Source: Tubiluchus corallicola (lineage: Eukaryota > Priapulida > Priapulimorpha > Priapulimorphida > Tubiluchidae). From it: a DNA stretch of 64,000 nucleotides. Numbering within the stretch: the stretch's first letter is position 1; every line of letters starts with the position of its first letter. The translations under genes and the position numbers were made by a program. Below the pieces are notes generated by a model. That model had not been told where the DNA came from. It did no database searches and worked only from the letters and a program-made list of their open reading frames with translations. Positions 22,886 to 37,382 of the stretch are shown piece by piece. Location: positions 102,241-166,240 of the forward strand of contig JAQGDQ010000329.1 in the NCBI GenBank assembly GCA_030141605.1, written 5' to 3'.

Positions 22886-25168
22886 AAATAAAAGGTATAC
22901 GCACACCACAAAAGAGCTACAGTGAGATACCTGTGAAAAATATAGCTAAAGTATCTAAAACAGGTTCTAAATAATGCACAGTGCATTTAGCTTGGCTGAC
23001 AAAACTTCCTATTTAAGAGAAGTTCTGGCTACAGGGTAAAGTCTTTAGCTTGCAGTTCTATGACTGCGAGGCTGCATTTTATGAATCTGCAGAAAGTCTT
23101 AAGATTTAATGAATAACCGTTAGTAACACGGAGAATGATCATACTAAAAAAGTAATCAACTAATGCATATAATTAAAAATATTTTAAAATGTGACACTAA
23201 TTTAGGAACTTGTAACTACAGGCCAATACACTTCTATACACATAGCAAAATAAGCTACAGCATTTGTTTTCATAATAAGTGAGAGTATGGCATTTTACAA
23301 GCATCAGCTTGGCAAGTAATCTGCCATTGAAAGCTAAAAGCCAGGTTGCACAGTTCCACACTATTTCTAGAGATGGTACTTTAGGGTACTTCTAAATGCT
23401 CTTTACTGCAATCCAAACATCTTTTTTACATTGATCTCATGAAATAAAAGATCAGCACAGCACAGTAATTTATGGACACACACTATGAGATAATGTAAAC
23501 AGCTGATTGGCTAGAGTGTGTTTTTAGTGGACGAGCTCAAGCAACGTCGTGACTGGTCAGTGAATGGATGGGTGACCAACAAGTCTGACCTATATTTATT
23601 TTAGTTTAATTTGCAATACAGATTCTGGCTGTTTATCACTATCAGTGCACATGGACATTAACACACAAACATAATGTCAAATATACTTATCTGTCTTATT
23701 TCGTTTACTAAAGAAATATCGCAAAATGACAACAGAGTTGAATTCATATTTCCCATTTTGCTTGTTTACTATGGTTAGTCAAAGAAGAGCTCTTAGCAAT
23801 GAAACTACTCGACAAAATTTAATACAGAAATTTTAATTCATTTTGGACATAGGGCCTAAAACATAAGTTTGCAGATTAGCAATATACAGTAGAACGAATT
23901 ACGTTTGGTCATAATAAGTCAACCATTAATTTGATAGTCTTCATATAAGAGTTTGCAAAAAAGTTACAAATTACTTTTACAATTACATATGTGCACATGT
24001 GAAGGATATTTACCTAAAAAGCATTAAATCTTCTCAGTTATGAACGTTAATGTTGGCGAGCCAAAAACCATTCAATATTTTTTTTGGATTTCTTCTTTAA
24101 ACAATATAGTACCTAAACTTGTACATAAGTTCAAAACCTCTTGGTACTGAAAGTTATAATGTTGCTATCCATTCTTCTGCCACCTACAACAATCCCTATT
24201 ATTTAACTTATCTAGTGATCTAAAAAATAACAAAATCTTAAAGCAACTGTTTTTTACAATAGCAAAGAAAAATTCTAGACATTACAACCATATGCATAAT
24301 TTGCTGCTGTAGAATGTGTAAAAAATTCACAAAACACGTTTCAGCACACACAATGTTTAGCACCCAGTCTTGACTAACCTAGTGAAAACTATGTTACACT
24401 CAAAATAAACATATAATTACTGAAACAGCCAAACAAAAATTAAAACATATGTATGCAAAACTGTACATTATTTCAAAATCATAAAGAAAGAAAATAGATT
24501 TCAATAAAATGTCTAAAAATGAATAACATCATCTCTGAAATTTTCTCTAATAAAAGCACATCCGTATAAAATCTTGAAAGCTGCAGATGGAAAAGTAAGT
24601 TTTCTATGAATGTAAATCGTTAGACAATTGTTAAAACTGATATTAAAACAACACTCTTATAGATGTATATTATAAGCAAAAATAGTGAAAATATTCAAGT
24701 AAGAATAGTAAATAAAATGTATAAACAAAACGAAATCTAATTACTGCACAGTCACGTTATGAATTTGACTGGTTTGCATAATTGGTAACTACAATTGTAC
24801 ATAGAGATTCAGTTTCAATGTAAGAAGAACTTGATTCTTTTAATGAAAACAAAAAGAGAGACAGCAAACTGGTAAATGGCTCACTTTCAAAAATGTTTTT
24901 TGCATCACAGTACCTGACAAAGAGTTTTTACTTTTTCCAAGTAATTACTTTTATGCATCTCAGCTGCATTTTCTGAATATTGTGCGTGATTCTATCCCTA
25001 TAATTTATTTTAAGAGTTTTATTTGTTAAGGATATGTAAACATTAGCTGATACCACAGTAATAAAAAAATTAAATTAAAAAAATAATTTTTCATTTCTAG
25101 TACTTATTTACTACTAATAATAATTTATTAAATTTAATAAAAATAAAATCTTCCCAGAGTAATAAGGG
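22886..25168. other. 3' flank of JmjC gene, copy B; no gene seen
   Basis: AT-rich sequence, almost identical to the same region in copy C and a few percent different from copy A. No coding frame or RNA gene is supported. Confidence 0.6.
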
Positions 25169-25776
25169 TCATAGTTCATCATGTTCTACTTTGCTGACAT
25201 CGTCTGAAGCTTGAGGATCAAACAACCACGGAAACAACATGACGAAGCTGTCTGCACTCACATCATACAACTCCTGCCAGCTGATGCTGCCATCTTCATT
25301 CGAATCTAGGAAGCTAAAAACCTGAAATTAAAAACCCTCCGATGTTTTCAAAATAGTTACCTAGGAAAAATATGAAGGCAAACACTAACTATCAGAATAA
25401 ACTTGATAGAACTTCTTTTGTCTATTTGGACAGAAACTTACATTTGCTCAAATTTAACAGCAATAAAAAGTAAACTTATTGTTGTATAAATGCCAGGCAA
25501 CAATAGTCACCTACGCATAAAGACTCACCTTGATTATAAACAATAGAACATATAATAAAAGGATAAAGGCACTCGTTTTTTTGTTATATTTTTAGTTTTA
25601 TCCAGGGGAAAAAGGGAATAATATTAATGATTAAGAACTCTTTATTAAGACCAATAATAATGAATATCATTGAACAAATCACAGCATTAAATAATTTATA
25701 AATAGTGTATAATTATATATATAGTTATATAAATTTTGTATATATAATATATATATAATTATATAAATTATATATA

Positions 25777-25922
25777 TATAAATTTTGATGAGTGGTTTTT
25801 CTTCTGGTTGAAAAAATACATATACATATACACATACGCATATATATATATATATATATGCGTATGTGTATATGTATATGTATTTTTTCAACCAGAAGAA
25901 AAACCACTCATCAAAATTTATA
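25777..25922. repeat. Perfect 146-bp palindrome, copy B
   Basis: Same hairpin as in copy A, same length and arm sequence, next to the exon 6 donor. Confidence 0.9.
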
Positions 25923-27640
25923 CAAAACGAACCTTCCGCAATTGTTTTCGACTTCCCAAAAACGATAAATAGATATTCCAAAAATCAATTTCTGAAATCT
26001 GTGTATAATTTTCAGCTTTCAGAAGAAGATCAGCTCTGAAAACAGTGAAAAATAAACTAGTTTACAAAAATTATAATACAATATGCAATTTGACAGTTTC
26101 ATAAAACAGTTTTAAGACAGTAATCAATGTTTGTGGCATGCTTGTAGTGTTTGTTCAGCAACCAAAGTTAAGCAGCAATGGGAGCAATTAGATGTATCAC
26201 AGCAGACCACTAAAGACAACTAAATTCAACCATAAAGTTACCTTTTAATTGTTTCAAGAACCGTTGAAACTTTCAGAAAAGTTGGAACTCACACGAAAAA
26301 ATTGAGGCTGGCAAGCCCAAATGTTGTTGCCTTTTCAGTTTTTGCCCATAGCCAATTTGTATTGAGTGACTATTAAATTACACACACACAAACAATCAGT
26401 AGTAATGGAGTGGCACACTCAGTAGGAAAGCCCACTTACTGTAATGAACGTAGCAGAACAGACAATCTACATCATTAAAAGGGATAATTGTTTAAAAGAA
26501 AACAAAACATAATCTACCCCATTTTGAAAAACGGCAAAAAATATACATTTTAACACTCATGATAATACCAAAGTGTTTCCAATAATTACATAATACATTA
26601 AAACACCATAATACAATTAACGATGCCTGTACCCAACTACTGATGACATCACAACTGAGCATATTGCAGATGTTTGCAAAAGCGAAAATTGAAGTACAAA
26701 GCTACTATACAATATTCAGTGTGATACATAAGAATTATGCAAATTTAAAATTTAAAATTCAAATTGCAAGCTTACCGCTGTGCCCATGCATGACCTCTTG
26801 AATGTGTGTCTCACAAGAGAACACCGCTGAAATGAGAGGTACAACGCATTTCCGAAATGTAGCACTAGTGCCTGTCTAACTAGCGAATGGCGAAATACAT
26901 GTAACAATGAAGAACTATGAACACAGTTTCTACGGTAATAATTCTTAGGTCGCATAAGTCACTCTTGAAAAAACATTTTGTTAGGGTTAGGTTTCAACAT
27001 TCTATAACGTAGCTTACTTTGAGTTACAGTTTAAGAATGAGTCTAGTTTCCTTCAGAATAACAAGATATGCAAACAAGAAGAAGATGTTATCAGATATAT
27101 ATAAATATAATATATTATATACAGATTCTTGCCAGTTGGATAAATAGCCCAGAGGTAATATGGTAAGTAAAGCTGTTCAAAGATATTTTTCTTTGGTCGT
27201 CAGTTCATTTACTAACCAGGCCAGTGCTGCTAAACTTCAGTTGCTAAGCACACCCCTTGACCACTCAATTATTCCCCTCAATTTGCATTACTAAGTAAAT
27301 ATGTCACATTGAAAAGCTGATTTTAATCTGTGCAAACTTATATAAATTCCTAAGAAGCACTTTTAAAATAATACCACGAAAATTTTCAGACAAAAATGTC
27401 CCACAAAAAAATTTCTTAGACCTCTTTCATTATAATAAATGCTGCAGCAAATATGTGTGCGCAGAAACATGAACACAATACTTTGTTTTTGTTTAGACTC
27501 GTAACATATACACTTGTAAGAGTTAACGCATAAAATGAGCAATAAACTTGTTTCAGGCTTTTACTGATTCATCTTACTTTAATGGTTCATTAGACGACGA
27601 ATAAGGAATCTTGTCCAAAGTTTCAAAATCTGGTAGATCT

Positions 27641-28134
27641 CCTGATGACTCCAAAAATCTGTAATTGTATTTGTCTTTTCGTTATCCTCACTCCTTTCAT
27701 AACGCATTCATTGAAACATATTATAACTATATGTACATATGAAAATAACAAAAATTCTCTTCTCTACATTAGCTCAAGCTATTTGATAATTATTGATTAC
27801 TATCGTGCATAAATTTTAACTCAATCACCTCTCAAAAAGCTAAAAATATAATATAATATGTAAAACCCACTCCCATGACCATCTTTATCCAAACTGTTTT
27901 TTCTCGCTATCCTACTCAGACTGACCTGCCTAACTGTTCCTGTTTAACACTTCTTATAAACTTCTATTCTCGCTAGTACAAACTATATTTACTAACAATT
28001 GCCAGGTGCCACTTAGCTGGTCGGCCGCTGCTGTAGCGATATGCTTCAGTTTAAACCTAGACATGTGCTCGCATCTAGCATAACCTCTTGGTTATCGCAT
28101 TTCCAGGGCCAATTTTATATTGGTTTTCATAAAC
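27641..28134. other. Copy-B-only replacement segment
   Basis: About 490 bp with no counterpart in A or C replaces about 455 bp of the A-type sequence, including most of JmjC exon 5. It begins right after AGATCT in the exon. I see no terminal repeats, long ORF or known element in it. Its origin is unknown, perhaps filler DNA at a repaired break. Confidence 0.6.
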
Positions 28135-28453
28135 AAAAAATTTAGGCTGAGAGTTCAGGTTCAGGCCATTTCACAAGTAGTGGTACAGTATCAGTCACGC
28201 ACTGAGTGATCAGTACAATAAAATGGTCAACCAGTTTCAAACATACTGGAACGAGAGAGTTACTCATCTCATCCACTGTTCACTTAGAATTGGCCTGATT
28301 TGCAAAAATTGGCCTTCGTTTTGCAACCGTAGTAATGGACATTGCAACACAGACCAGTAAACATCGTGAAGAAAATTTAAACAAAAGAAATAAAAACTGT
28401 TAAGAGGCTTTTGAATAATATAATTTTAGTTTTGCATTATAAAAGCATATTTC

Positions 28454-28558
<105 letters not shown>

Positions 28559-31500
28559 CTTACAATGTTTTAACGACAGGTGCTTTAATGACATTCTGTT
28601 AGGCATATATCGTCCTTATGCATATATGTAGCAAAAGAAAAAAACAGATCCAAAATGGAAGACGAAACTGCACAGGACACAGGAGAAATTTTCCTGGCAG
28701 CTACCATCCATTCATTAACTAGAACACTACTGCTTAACTTCGTACCAAAGAATGCACTATAACTACTCATCTATACACTAATTCTTTCCAAGCAAGTGTC
28801 CTAAAATCACGGTTTTTCTTGAATTTCAACACACTAGTTATTATTAACCAAAGGCATAGAAACACAATGACAGCTAAAACTCCAACAAAAAGTATGTATA
28901 AATGACGCATGGGATAAATGGTGTAAAATATAGTTTCAAAACAGTGATATCTCAATGCCAGAACAAGAGTAATCATCAGATGTTACAAGCAAATCCTTCA
29001 AAAAATTAAGTTTTTTTAAAAGATCCGGCTGTAACAACTGATGACGACTCCCATTAGGATAAGATGAAATGTCGCATTTTTGAATACATATTTTACATCT
29101 CACTTGCCATTTATAGCCTCCGACTTACGACCACAATCGGTTCCAGCAGATTACATGACTTGCACGCAAGTAGGACCTGTATGTTCAAACAGTGTGCCCC
29201 TACTCAAAAGATGTCGTGAGTACGCGAACTAAAGTATGTTAGTGTCCAAGAAAGAATTTATCAAAACACGTAGGATTTTAAAATTAATTTGCTTAAAAAA
29301 TAAGGAAAACTGAATTATTATTATTAGTTCTGTATAGAGAATTAAATTGTGCTGGGATCGCAAAGTCGAACAGTTGTAAGTTGATGTAATAACTACCTTT
29401 ATTGTTTGTTTGTTAGTGTATATTTTCAAGTGTTGCCAAAACATGTTTGTAAGCTAAAAATTCATAATAAATACTATAAACATGTAGCTAGAGCTACACA
29501 ATATAAAATACAAACCCTGTAGGTAAATAGAAACAATCACCAGGTTCGAGAGATATCCAGTAATACGGCACATCACGAAGGCCAGGATATTTGAACATGT
29601 CAACTTTATCCACATCAACTGTACTATAGCCACTTTCCGATCTGTCAAAAACTATGTACTTGTCAGCAATCCTCTGCAACACGTACGTTATAGTAAAAGT
29701 TAAAATAATTGAAAGTAATTAGCAGTTATAATGCTTTTTCCATTTGGAAAATAGATACAATGCAAAATTATAGTTCAGTAAGAAAACTTTAATAAAATAC
29801 AACTCTTTTAATATTAAATAAAAAGCACCTATTACCCAATTACAAAGAGATGTAAATTGTGTGCACTACACAGAACAAAGTTAGTATGATTTTTGATGTA
29901 ATTATTAATCCATTGTTAATTTGTAAAATTCTGATTAGGAGCGGCCACTAAGCTAGTAAGCTAATGTACAGACAAATACCACATCAGCAGACTGCAAGAT
30001 GAAATCCATTCTTGACTCTTGAGTTCCAGATCAGATTGTAAATAACCAGATTGTATATACTTAGCTCAGTTTAGTAAACTAACAAGCAAGCTTTATTTCA
30101 AGGTGGTTTTAAAAAGTCCAAGTTTCGTTAACTTTCTCACAAACAAGTAAATAATTTTCAAACATGCCGTTTCTTCAAACTAACAGGTAACTTTAACTAT
30201 TATGTATAATTTTCACTATACTGTACTTTAAATTATATATTTATTAAAATTTTAGTCTGTTTTATCATAAACTAACCTTATCAACAAGAAAAACATTATC
30301 AACATTTCCTTTTGGCCATCTACAACACAGTTGATATTGTCCACGTTGTCATAGTGAAGCACAGATGTTGTTGCTCCACTGCTGAACCAAAGTACAGCAT
30401 CTTGTATCAACTTTGTAAAGCCACCACACAAAAGACACCTCAGTATTCCTACATCACCTAGAAAAAAAATGTGATGTCTTCCATAAACTGTTGAAGCTTT
30501 AGTTAAATGCCACCAAATATATTACACAATAAGCAAGCAAATTTAAATACTAGATAAAATTGGGTATATTGAGTCTTATTAGACAAGGAACCGCCCTATA
30601 AAAGTTAAACAAATAACAAATAAACAAATAAAGCACGAAGCAGACTCGCAATCATGAAAGCATTTAGACTAGCAAGCTAACAATCGATACTGAAATGAGT
30701 ACGCTTGCAGCAAGAAACATCAAAACCCCAAAAACTCGTTAACATAAAGTGATACCCACGGGCATCTGAAATAACTGTGCACTGTGTCACTGACTAAGTA
30801 AGCTAATCATACATGAGATCATACACAAATAAAATGGGAACTGAGCTAATTTCAACATCTGAAGCAAGGTATTCTGCACAAAAAACAAGAATGGTCACTG
30901 ACTGACTGACTTACATAGCCCCTCCTTGACACTAATGAGAAGATAGTGTCCAGCAAGTGTCAAAAATATGACCAGCAAAACGGAGTTATATAACTAACCT
31001 AGACGATCAACTGATGTTGTGATTGCATAATTTCTGCCATAATGGAAATATTTTGTTAAGCAGCTTAATCTCATAGTGCAATATCATGTCATAAACCTAT
31101 AACATAACACAGTACAACAACGAAAAGTTTTCAGTAAAAAAATTATAATGGCAAGGTGAAGCCTTAAATTAATATAATATAACAGTTTTTTCTCATTGCA
31201 GATTTATGACTGTCATCAGACTTCATAATGTTTCAGTTCATCTGTTTCAATACATTTGCATAAAAATAGCAAAATAGTAGAGTTAAAAAGACAAATGAAA
31301 CTCACAAAAGTGAATTTATTCAACTTTTTCCTCTGTGCCTGATTCTTATTTTTTGCAAACAGAAGATGATTTCTACTTCTTCTAATACAAGTCTTTTACA
31401 CTCCATTATCGACAGATCTCTGCAACTACTATAGTAAAACTGCTAGACCTGTCAAATAACACCCACACGAGCCATTTGCACAAAGTACCCTGCAAAACCT

Positions 31501-33582
31501 CAGGCAAATCCTGCTTTTAAGAAGACTAATGGTTCACCTATCAAGAGATATCAAATCAGTTAAGAACAACAAAACATGAGACAATGTAAGATGAGCACGA
31601 GAATGACAGATAATGCATTAGTAGTAGCCACAATAGGTTGTATAAAGACGTTTGCTTTTTGCTACTCTGCAGCAGATTCACAGATATTGTGCCAGTGAAT
31701 TTACAGTGCATTAACAAAATTATTTAGGTGAACAAAGTTATGTGCATTAACAACATATATAGGTGATTAAACAGTGACCGGTAATAAAGTCACAGAGAAA
31801 AAAGTCACAGAGAAAAAAGCTACAATTTTTGCTGGAAAAGAAAGGCAGGTAATCAAACAAAAATATTCAAGTCAGTCACAAATTATGTAAGTACTATAAA
31901 CAATTTAACTAATAAAACAGAAAATATTTTAAATCAGTTATTAGCTGGCAATACATGATTTGTACATATTTGACAACACTATTTATATCCGATGGCATTA
32001 TACATATGTGAAAAAAATCACGTTTTTTCAATATCTTAGGGTCAGTGTTAGTGTTAGGGAGTGTATTTCTTTTTTTCACATAGCATTATTACCTGGATTC
32101 AATTAAACTTACTGTGTATTAGTAAAGTACTTTTCGTTTATTGCAGTGAAAACAATTACACTACTTCAGTTGCTGGTGTAATTTTAGCAGTTCACTTACA
32201 AATTTCATGTTTATGTGAACTTCTGTGCAACTAAGGCAACCTTTAACAATTGATTATTGATCCAATATGAAAAGCAAACGTAAAGCAAATATAGCTTTAA
32301 ATTAACATAATGAGCACTAACATGGGAATTTTCTCGTGAAATTCAGTATCATAACAAATGCTACATTAGTATCTTAGTTCTGAAATAAAACAAGTACAAG
32401 AATCTCCATTTAATTTGACACTCTGTCTCCCACAGAAGCATATCATGCATGCTGTACTTGCCAACATAGCATCATTCAAAAAATGAACAGCAGTCACATG
32501 TCGACTTCTATTCTTGTATTAATTCTGGTTTTTATTTATTTATTCCTTAATCTTTTTATTTCTCTAATAACTGGTAAATGCACAAGGCTAGGGTCACAAA
32601 ACTGACAGAGTACTCTCATCATATAGGGGAATTTATGTTTATATGTCACCTGTCACTCCCGGACCAGAGGTTACTCAGTGGTTGAGATCTTGCACATGTG
32701 CCATGTATGTATGGGAAATTTTCCATGGAGGGCGGACGAAAAACGGAAATTGATAGTAGGGGAAAGAAGTGAGACAAGGGACGAGCAACAGTAACTTATA
32801 GCATATCAAATAAAGGTCTCGACGAGGCAAACTGAACGGCAAGAGTTATGCCCAGATTCACCTAAGGGCAAAAACCAAAATTGGATGTGCCAGGGATACA
32901 CTCCCAATGTCGAACAAGTAACTTGTAATATATCAAATGAAAGAATTAATGAAAGGAGTTGAATGGTATAAATTACACCAACATTGGTCACAAGCGAAAG
33001 TTACAAATTCCGATTTTAATACCTTGTGGTACATCAAATGAAAGGTCTCAACAAAACAAACTGAATGGTGAGCATGAACCAAGATTGGTCCCAGGTCAAA
33101 GATAAAAAAATTTGAAGTTTGAATTTCACTAAAGCAAAATGCAATGCCTAGCACATTCAATAGAGTCAATATAGTGACCTTCAGTACCTTAACCTAGATT
33201 AGGGGGGCGTAAAAGTGACCAGGCCCGATTTCATTGAGTCTATTAATGTCAAGCACAACAGTGCCTTATGTACACTGCTAATTATTTTGAAGAACGTCTC
33301 CTATATGTTAACATGAAACAAAAGCTGCCACTTAAAAGCATCTCTTGCCACAGAAGCAGAATCTTATCACAGATTCTGACACGGTCAAAAATGTCCACTA
33401 GTTCTGACTGTTATTAAGCTCAATGTTAAATTATCTCTTCATCCATGACCATGCAAATTCCATAAACTGACTTTCCTTTTTATCCATGCAACTGTTCTGG
33501 AAAACTCTGCATAAACCTACAAAGTGCACTATCATAAAAGTAACTATGTTCATTATATTATGTTACAGAATATACTATAAAG

Positions 33583-34575
33583 ATGAACTGCTCTGAACTT
33601 GAGATTGAAGACTGCAATGATACAAACACATCTTTTTCACATCCTTGGAATATGAGGAGCATTGCACTAAGATGCCTTCTCTCTGGAATGGTGATACTCC
33701 TTAACAGTTTAGTTCTTACAGTATTCCTTACTGGCAGACACAGCAGTTTTAAGGATGTCAAATACTTCTTCTTGTCACTACTGGCAGCATCAGATCTCAT
33801 CACTTCACTGCTGTATATAATATTCACGTTCACGAAGTACTCGAACCTCAGTATTAACACTAGCAAAAACTTTTGCCTCTGGACAACATCAGTTATGCCA
33901 TTTTCTTGTGTCATATCAGCATTTTCTTTACTGGCAGTAGCAGTAGATCAGTATATAGCTATTGTTCATCCATTTCACTATCAATATGTTTCTAAAAGAA
34001 AGGCTCTGGTAACAATGGGAGTAATAGTCATATATGCTACTGTTTTCACCCTAATGCCACTCATAGGCATAGGAGTTACAGATGAGGAACTTACCACATG
34101 TTTGACTCACAAAATGTACACTTTCGGATACACTGTTATGCTGGTAACAACAATGTTTTTCCTTCCTCTCTTTATTATAATGTGTCTGTACTTAAGAATA
34201 TTTATTGTAGCACACCACCAAATTCAGGCAATTGCTGCTCAAGCAAATCAGGCACTAACCACTCCCTATGTTTCTTTCAAGACTGAAATGAAGGTGGCAA
34301 GAACAATATCACTTCTGATTATGTCATTAATTATATTCTGGCTACCAGTCAGTCTTGCACTACCAATCAATGCATACTGTGGCTGTGAGAAGTGGCCATT
34401 AAGACGAGTGGGACCATTAATGATAACCAACTCGCTGATTAACCCACTTATTTACACTGTACGATACAGAGAGTTTAGATCAGCTTGTAAACGCATACTG
34501 TACTGCCACTCGGGGTGGCATGAGAATGAAATAGGTATGAATATCATAAATGGTCCTACTGTAAGCACCATTTAA
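33583..34575 (+). CDS. Rhodopsin-class GPCR, copy B
   Basis: An intronless ORF of 330 residues, close to copy C (about a dozen residue changes) and less close to copy A. It keeps N-terminal sequons NCS, NDT and NTS, the TM2 aspartate, the paired extracellular cysteines, DQY in place of DRY, FWLP and NPLIY. The TM2/first-loop boundary is three residues shorter than in A and has the sequon NTS. Residues unique to B versus C include cysteine instead of alanine after PFS in TM3, GIG instead of SIG before ECL2, and threonine instead of alanine in TM7 (ITNSLINP). The acceptor-like TGTTACAG ends at 33568. The surrounding host gene is broken, yet this frame is clean, which suggests the receptor is under its own selection. 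Confidence 0.93.
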   Translation: MNCSELEIEDCNDTNTSFSHPWNMRSIALRCLLSGMVILLNSLVLTVFLTGRHSSFKDVKYFFLSLLAASDLITSLLYIIFTFTKYSNLSINTSKNFCLWTTSVMPFSCVISAFSLLAVAVDQYIAIVHPFHYQYVSKRKALVTMGVIVIYATVFTLMPLIGIGVTDEELTTCLTHKMYTFGYTVMLVTTMFFLPLFIIMCLYLRIFIVAHHQIQAIAAQANQALTTPYVSFKTEMKVARTISLLIMSLIIFWLPVSLALPINAYCGCEKWPLRRVGPLMITNSLINPLIYTVRYREFRSACKRILYCHSGWHENEIGMNIINGPTVSTI

Positions 34576-36522
34576 AAAATTTTCCCCGCTGGCTATATAG
34601 TTAAGTCCTCACTTAATAGCAGTAATGCATTTCAGCAAATGCAATGTCATGTCCTTCCTACCATAAAATACTGTAAGTGGATGGAGAACTGTTCAGTTGT
34701 ATTTCTTGGCAAAAATCAATAATGCCTCCTGTTGCTTTCAAAATGAATATTTGTAATTTGCAATTAGTAGCTCAAAAACGAAGTGCACTAAACAAAATGA
34801 AAGTAAGAAGTAACTGTTTATAGCAATGTTATAGCAGTAACAACATAATTTGCATAAAGTTATATGCAAAGTGATTTCATGCCTAGCTACACACATTAAC
34901 AAAATTGAAATGCTTATACGCTGCTCTTATGGGTTGTACAACTAGTAAAGTAAGGTTATGGCTTCCTTGCTACAATTTTGTGAATTATCTTTACAGTTAG
35001 CAGATTTAGTGTGTGAAAGAACCTGACAGCCAGTTATGAATCACTAATACAAATATGGAAACTTTCGTTTCAGTTAGTAGCATAAATTGCCAAGAATCAA
35101 ACTAATCTTTGTTTAAACAAAGGTCAAAATTCTGTGTTAAGCAAAAAAATCGGCAAAAATTTGTCATCATTGAAACAAATCATTGCTAAGTGTGGAATCA
35201 TTAAGCGATGACTTACTGTAATTGCAATAAGAAGCTAAACTATGTACACTATTTTACACATTGTTAGATTTTATATAACTTATTCATATGAATTACATTA
35301 TTCTTTTGAGAATTGGCACACATTTGCATGTTGATTATCTGACAGTGCTGTTAAATTTTGAAAATCTATGTACCATAGCTTTATAGAATTAGTAAATTAA
35401 AAATGTGCATTCGAAATAAAGTTTCTAGATAGAAAAGCTTGAACAGTTAACACAGTGAAAAGCAGCAGCTTCAAATACTAAAAATTTCTCTGTTGTCTTG
35501 ATGGATGTTATTTGCAAACACTTCTAAATGTTTAAAACTGCTTTGTTGAAAGGACTAACTGCCAATCAGCAGCATTGTGACAGTTCTGGTCTGGTGTGTA
35601 TTTGAAACAATTAGAAGCACACAGTTGTGATGCTTATTAAAATTTTCAGCTTAAATGTCATGAAGTAAACATCTAATACATGGACTGGTTAAATGTTATT
35701 CTCATTTCAGCTAATGTGATGTACAAAAATCACTTTCATGTATTTAGTAGCATACTAGGCATAGTGAATGTACCTATTAAATATCGTTGTTATGGTAAAC
35801 AGTTTTAACGAGAATGGGATAAGTGGATAAAGTATTTAATAAATATGCTATAGGTAAATGCAAATTGCAAAATTGTTTATGAAAGCACAACCTGTTGCAT
35901 ATAGTTATAATATCAAATTGTTGCTATCACTATGACAAAAATAACTTGAATTTATTTCTTTGAAAATTTTGTAAAAAGTTTCTTATAACTGCAAAATATA
36001 CTAGCAAAAAAGAGTAAAACTACCACATACTGTAGTTTACCAAATAGCAAATAGTCAGACTGATCACTTGTTACTCACTGTCACTAAGACTATAAGTGTA
36101 CATTCAACAATAATAAAAAAAGAGCTTTGTGTTAAAAAGATGTCAAGTCGCTGGTGTTTTGTTTTTTTGAACTAAACCCTTCATCATTGCACCAAAAACT
36201 AAAAAATCTTCAGTAACTTCGTACAAAGCCTAAACGCAGACTAAATAACAAAGAAAAGAGAATATAAATTGCCAAATATGATCACATTGTTATCTTATCT
36301 AACACTTAACAACAGTATGCAAAGCAAGCATTATCACCAAAAATATCAAATGAGACAGTAGTCAAGCAGACAATATTGTGATGACCACAACATAGCCAGA
36401 AAATTGTAATGCAGCAATACTTAGTAATGTAATATAGCAATATGCAGCTCATAATTAGAGGCATATACATTTTTGATTTATTGTTTACACCAGAATACAT
36501 AATGGACGATAATTGCTATAAC

Positions 36523-37382
36523 TAGAGGCTGAAGCTGAATCAGTCAATTGTCACTACATCAGCTGACTCACACAGTAAAACGGCTAGCTCGGCTGAAGTT
36601 GACCAACTTTTCAGCTGAGTTGGCTTAAAGAAAAAAATCGGCTAAGTTGGTTAAAGCTGCGAATTTTTGTTAACTTAATAAATGATAAATTGTTAGTTAA
36701 CTGTTAAATTATGGAGAAATTTTTTTTAATAATTCGTGTTGCTTAGACGCAGAAAAAAGTTGATGTACAAACTCAAATAATGTATTAGACATCAATCTTT
36801 TTTATTATAAAGAAGCAACGGATTTATTGCAAATAAAATTTAAATCCATCGCTTGGTGAAGCTTATCATGATTACCGACGAATCAATACCAAAACACCAA
36901 AATAATCACATATGTGTGACTAATGTTGCCGCCTATTTGAGCATTTAATTTTGAATTAACTGCTTTCTCGTTCAAAAATTTCTAAAGTTTAGTATCTCTG
37001 CCAGCTGAATCTAACAGACTGAATCTAACACACAATCTGACCACGATCTGCAATGTTTGCCATATTTCAATCAGCGATTCCATCACCATCATCATAAGCC
37101 CATTACTTCAATTGTAGACACTGGCCCAGCAGAATTCTAAAATAAAAGAAATCTGCCCTCAAGACAGGTAAACACAGCAGTAATCCAGCAAAAAACTAGA
37201 CACTGCTATTCCAGTGGCTTGTTCATGAGCGCGAAAATCTTCGCAGCCAGCAAAAATCTCGGCTAGCTTGACTGACATCACTGAGTGGCTAGCGAGACTA
37301 AAGTTGGGTTTCTTATCAGCTAGGTCAACTGTAGACTTAAACTGGCTGGAACTCAGCTGAAATGGCTCAGCTCTGACCTTTA
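36523..37382. mobile_element. hAT-like non-autonomous element, copy B
   Basis: Counterpart of the element in copy A, with the same TAGAGGCTGAAGCTG start and flanking GCTATAAC/GCTATAAT octamers. It is slightly shorter through small deletions, and its right terminus has one change (ACCTTTA). Confidence 0.65.
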
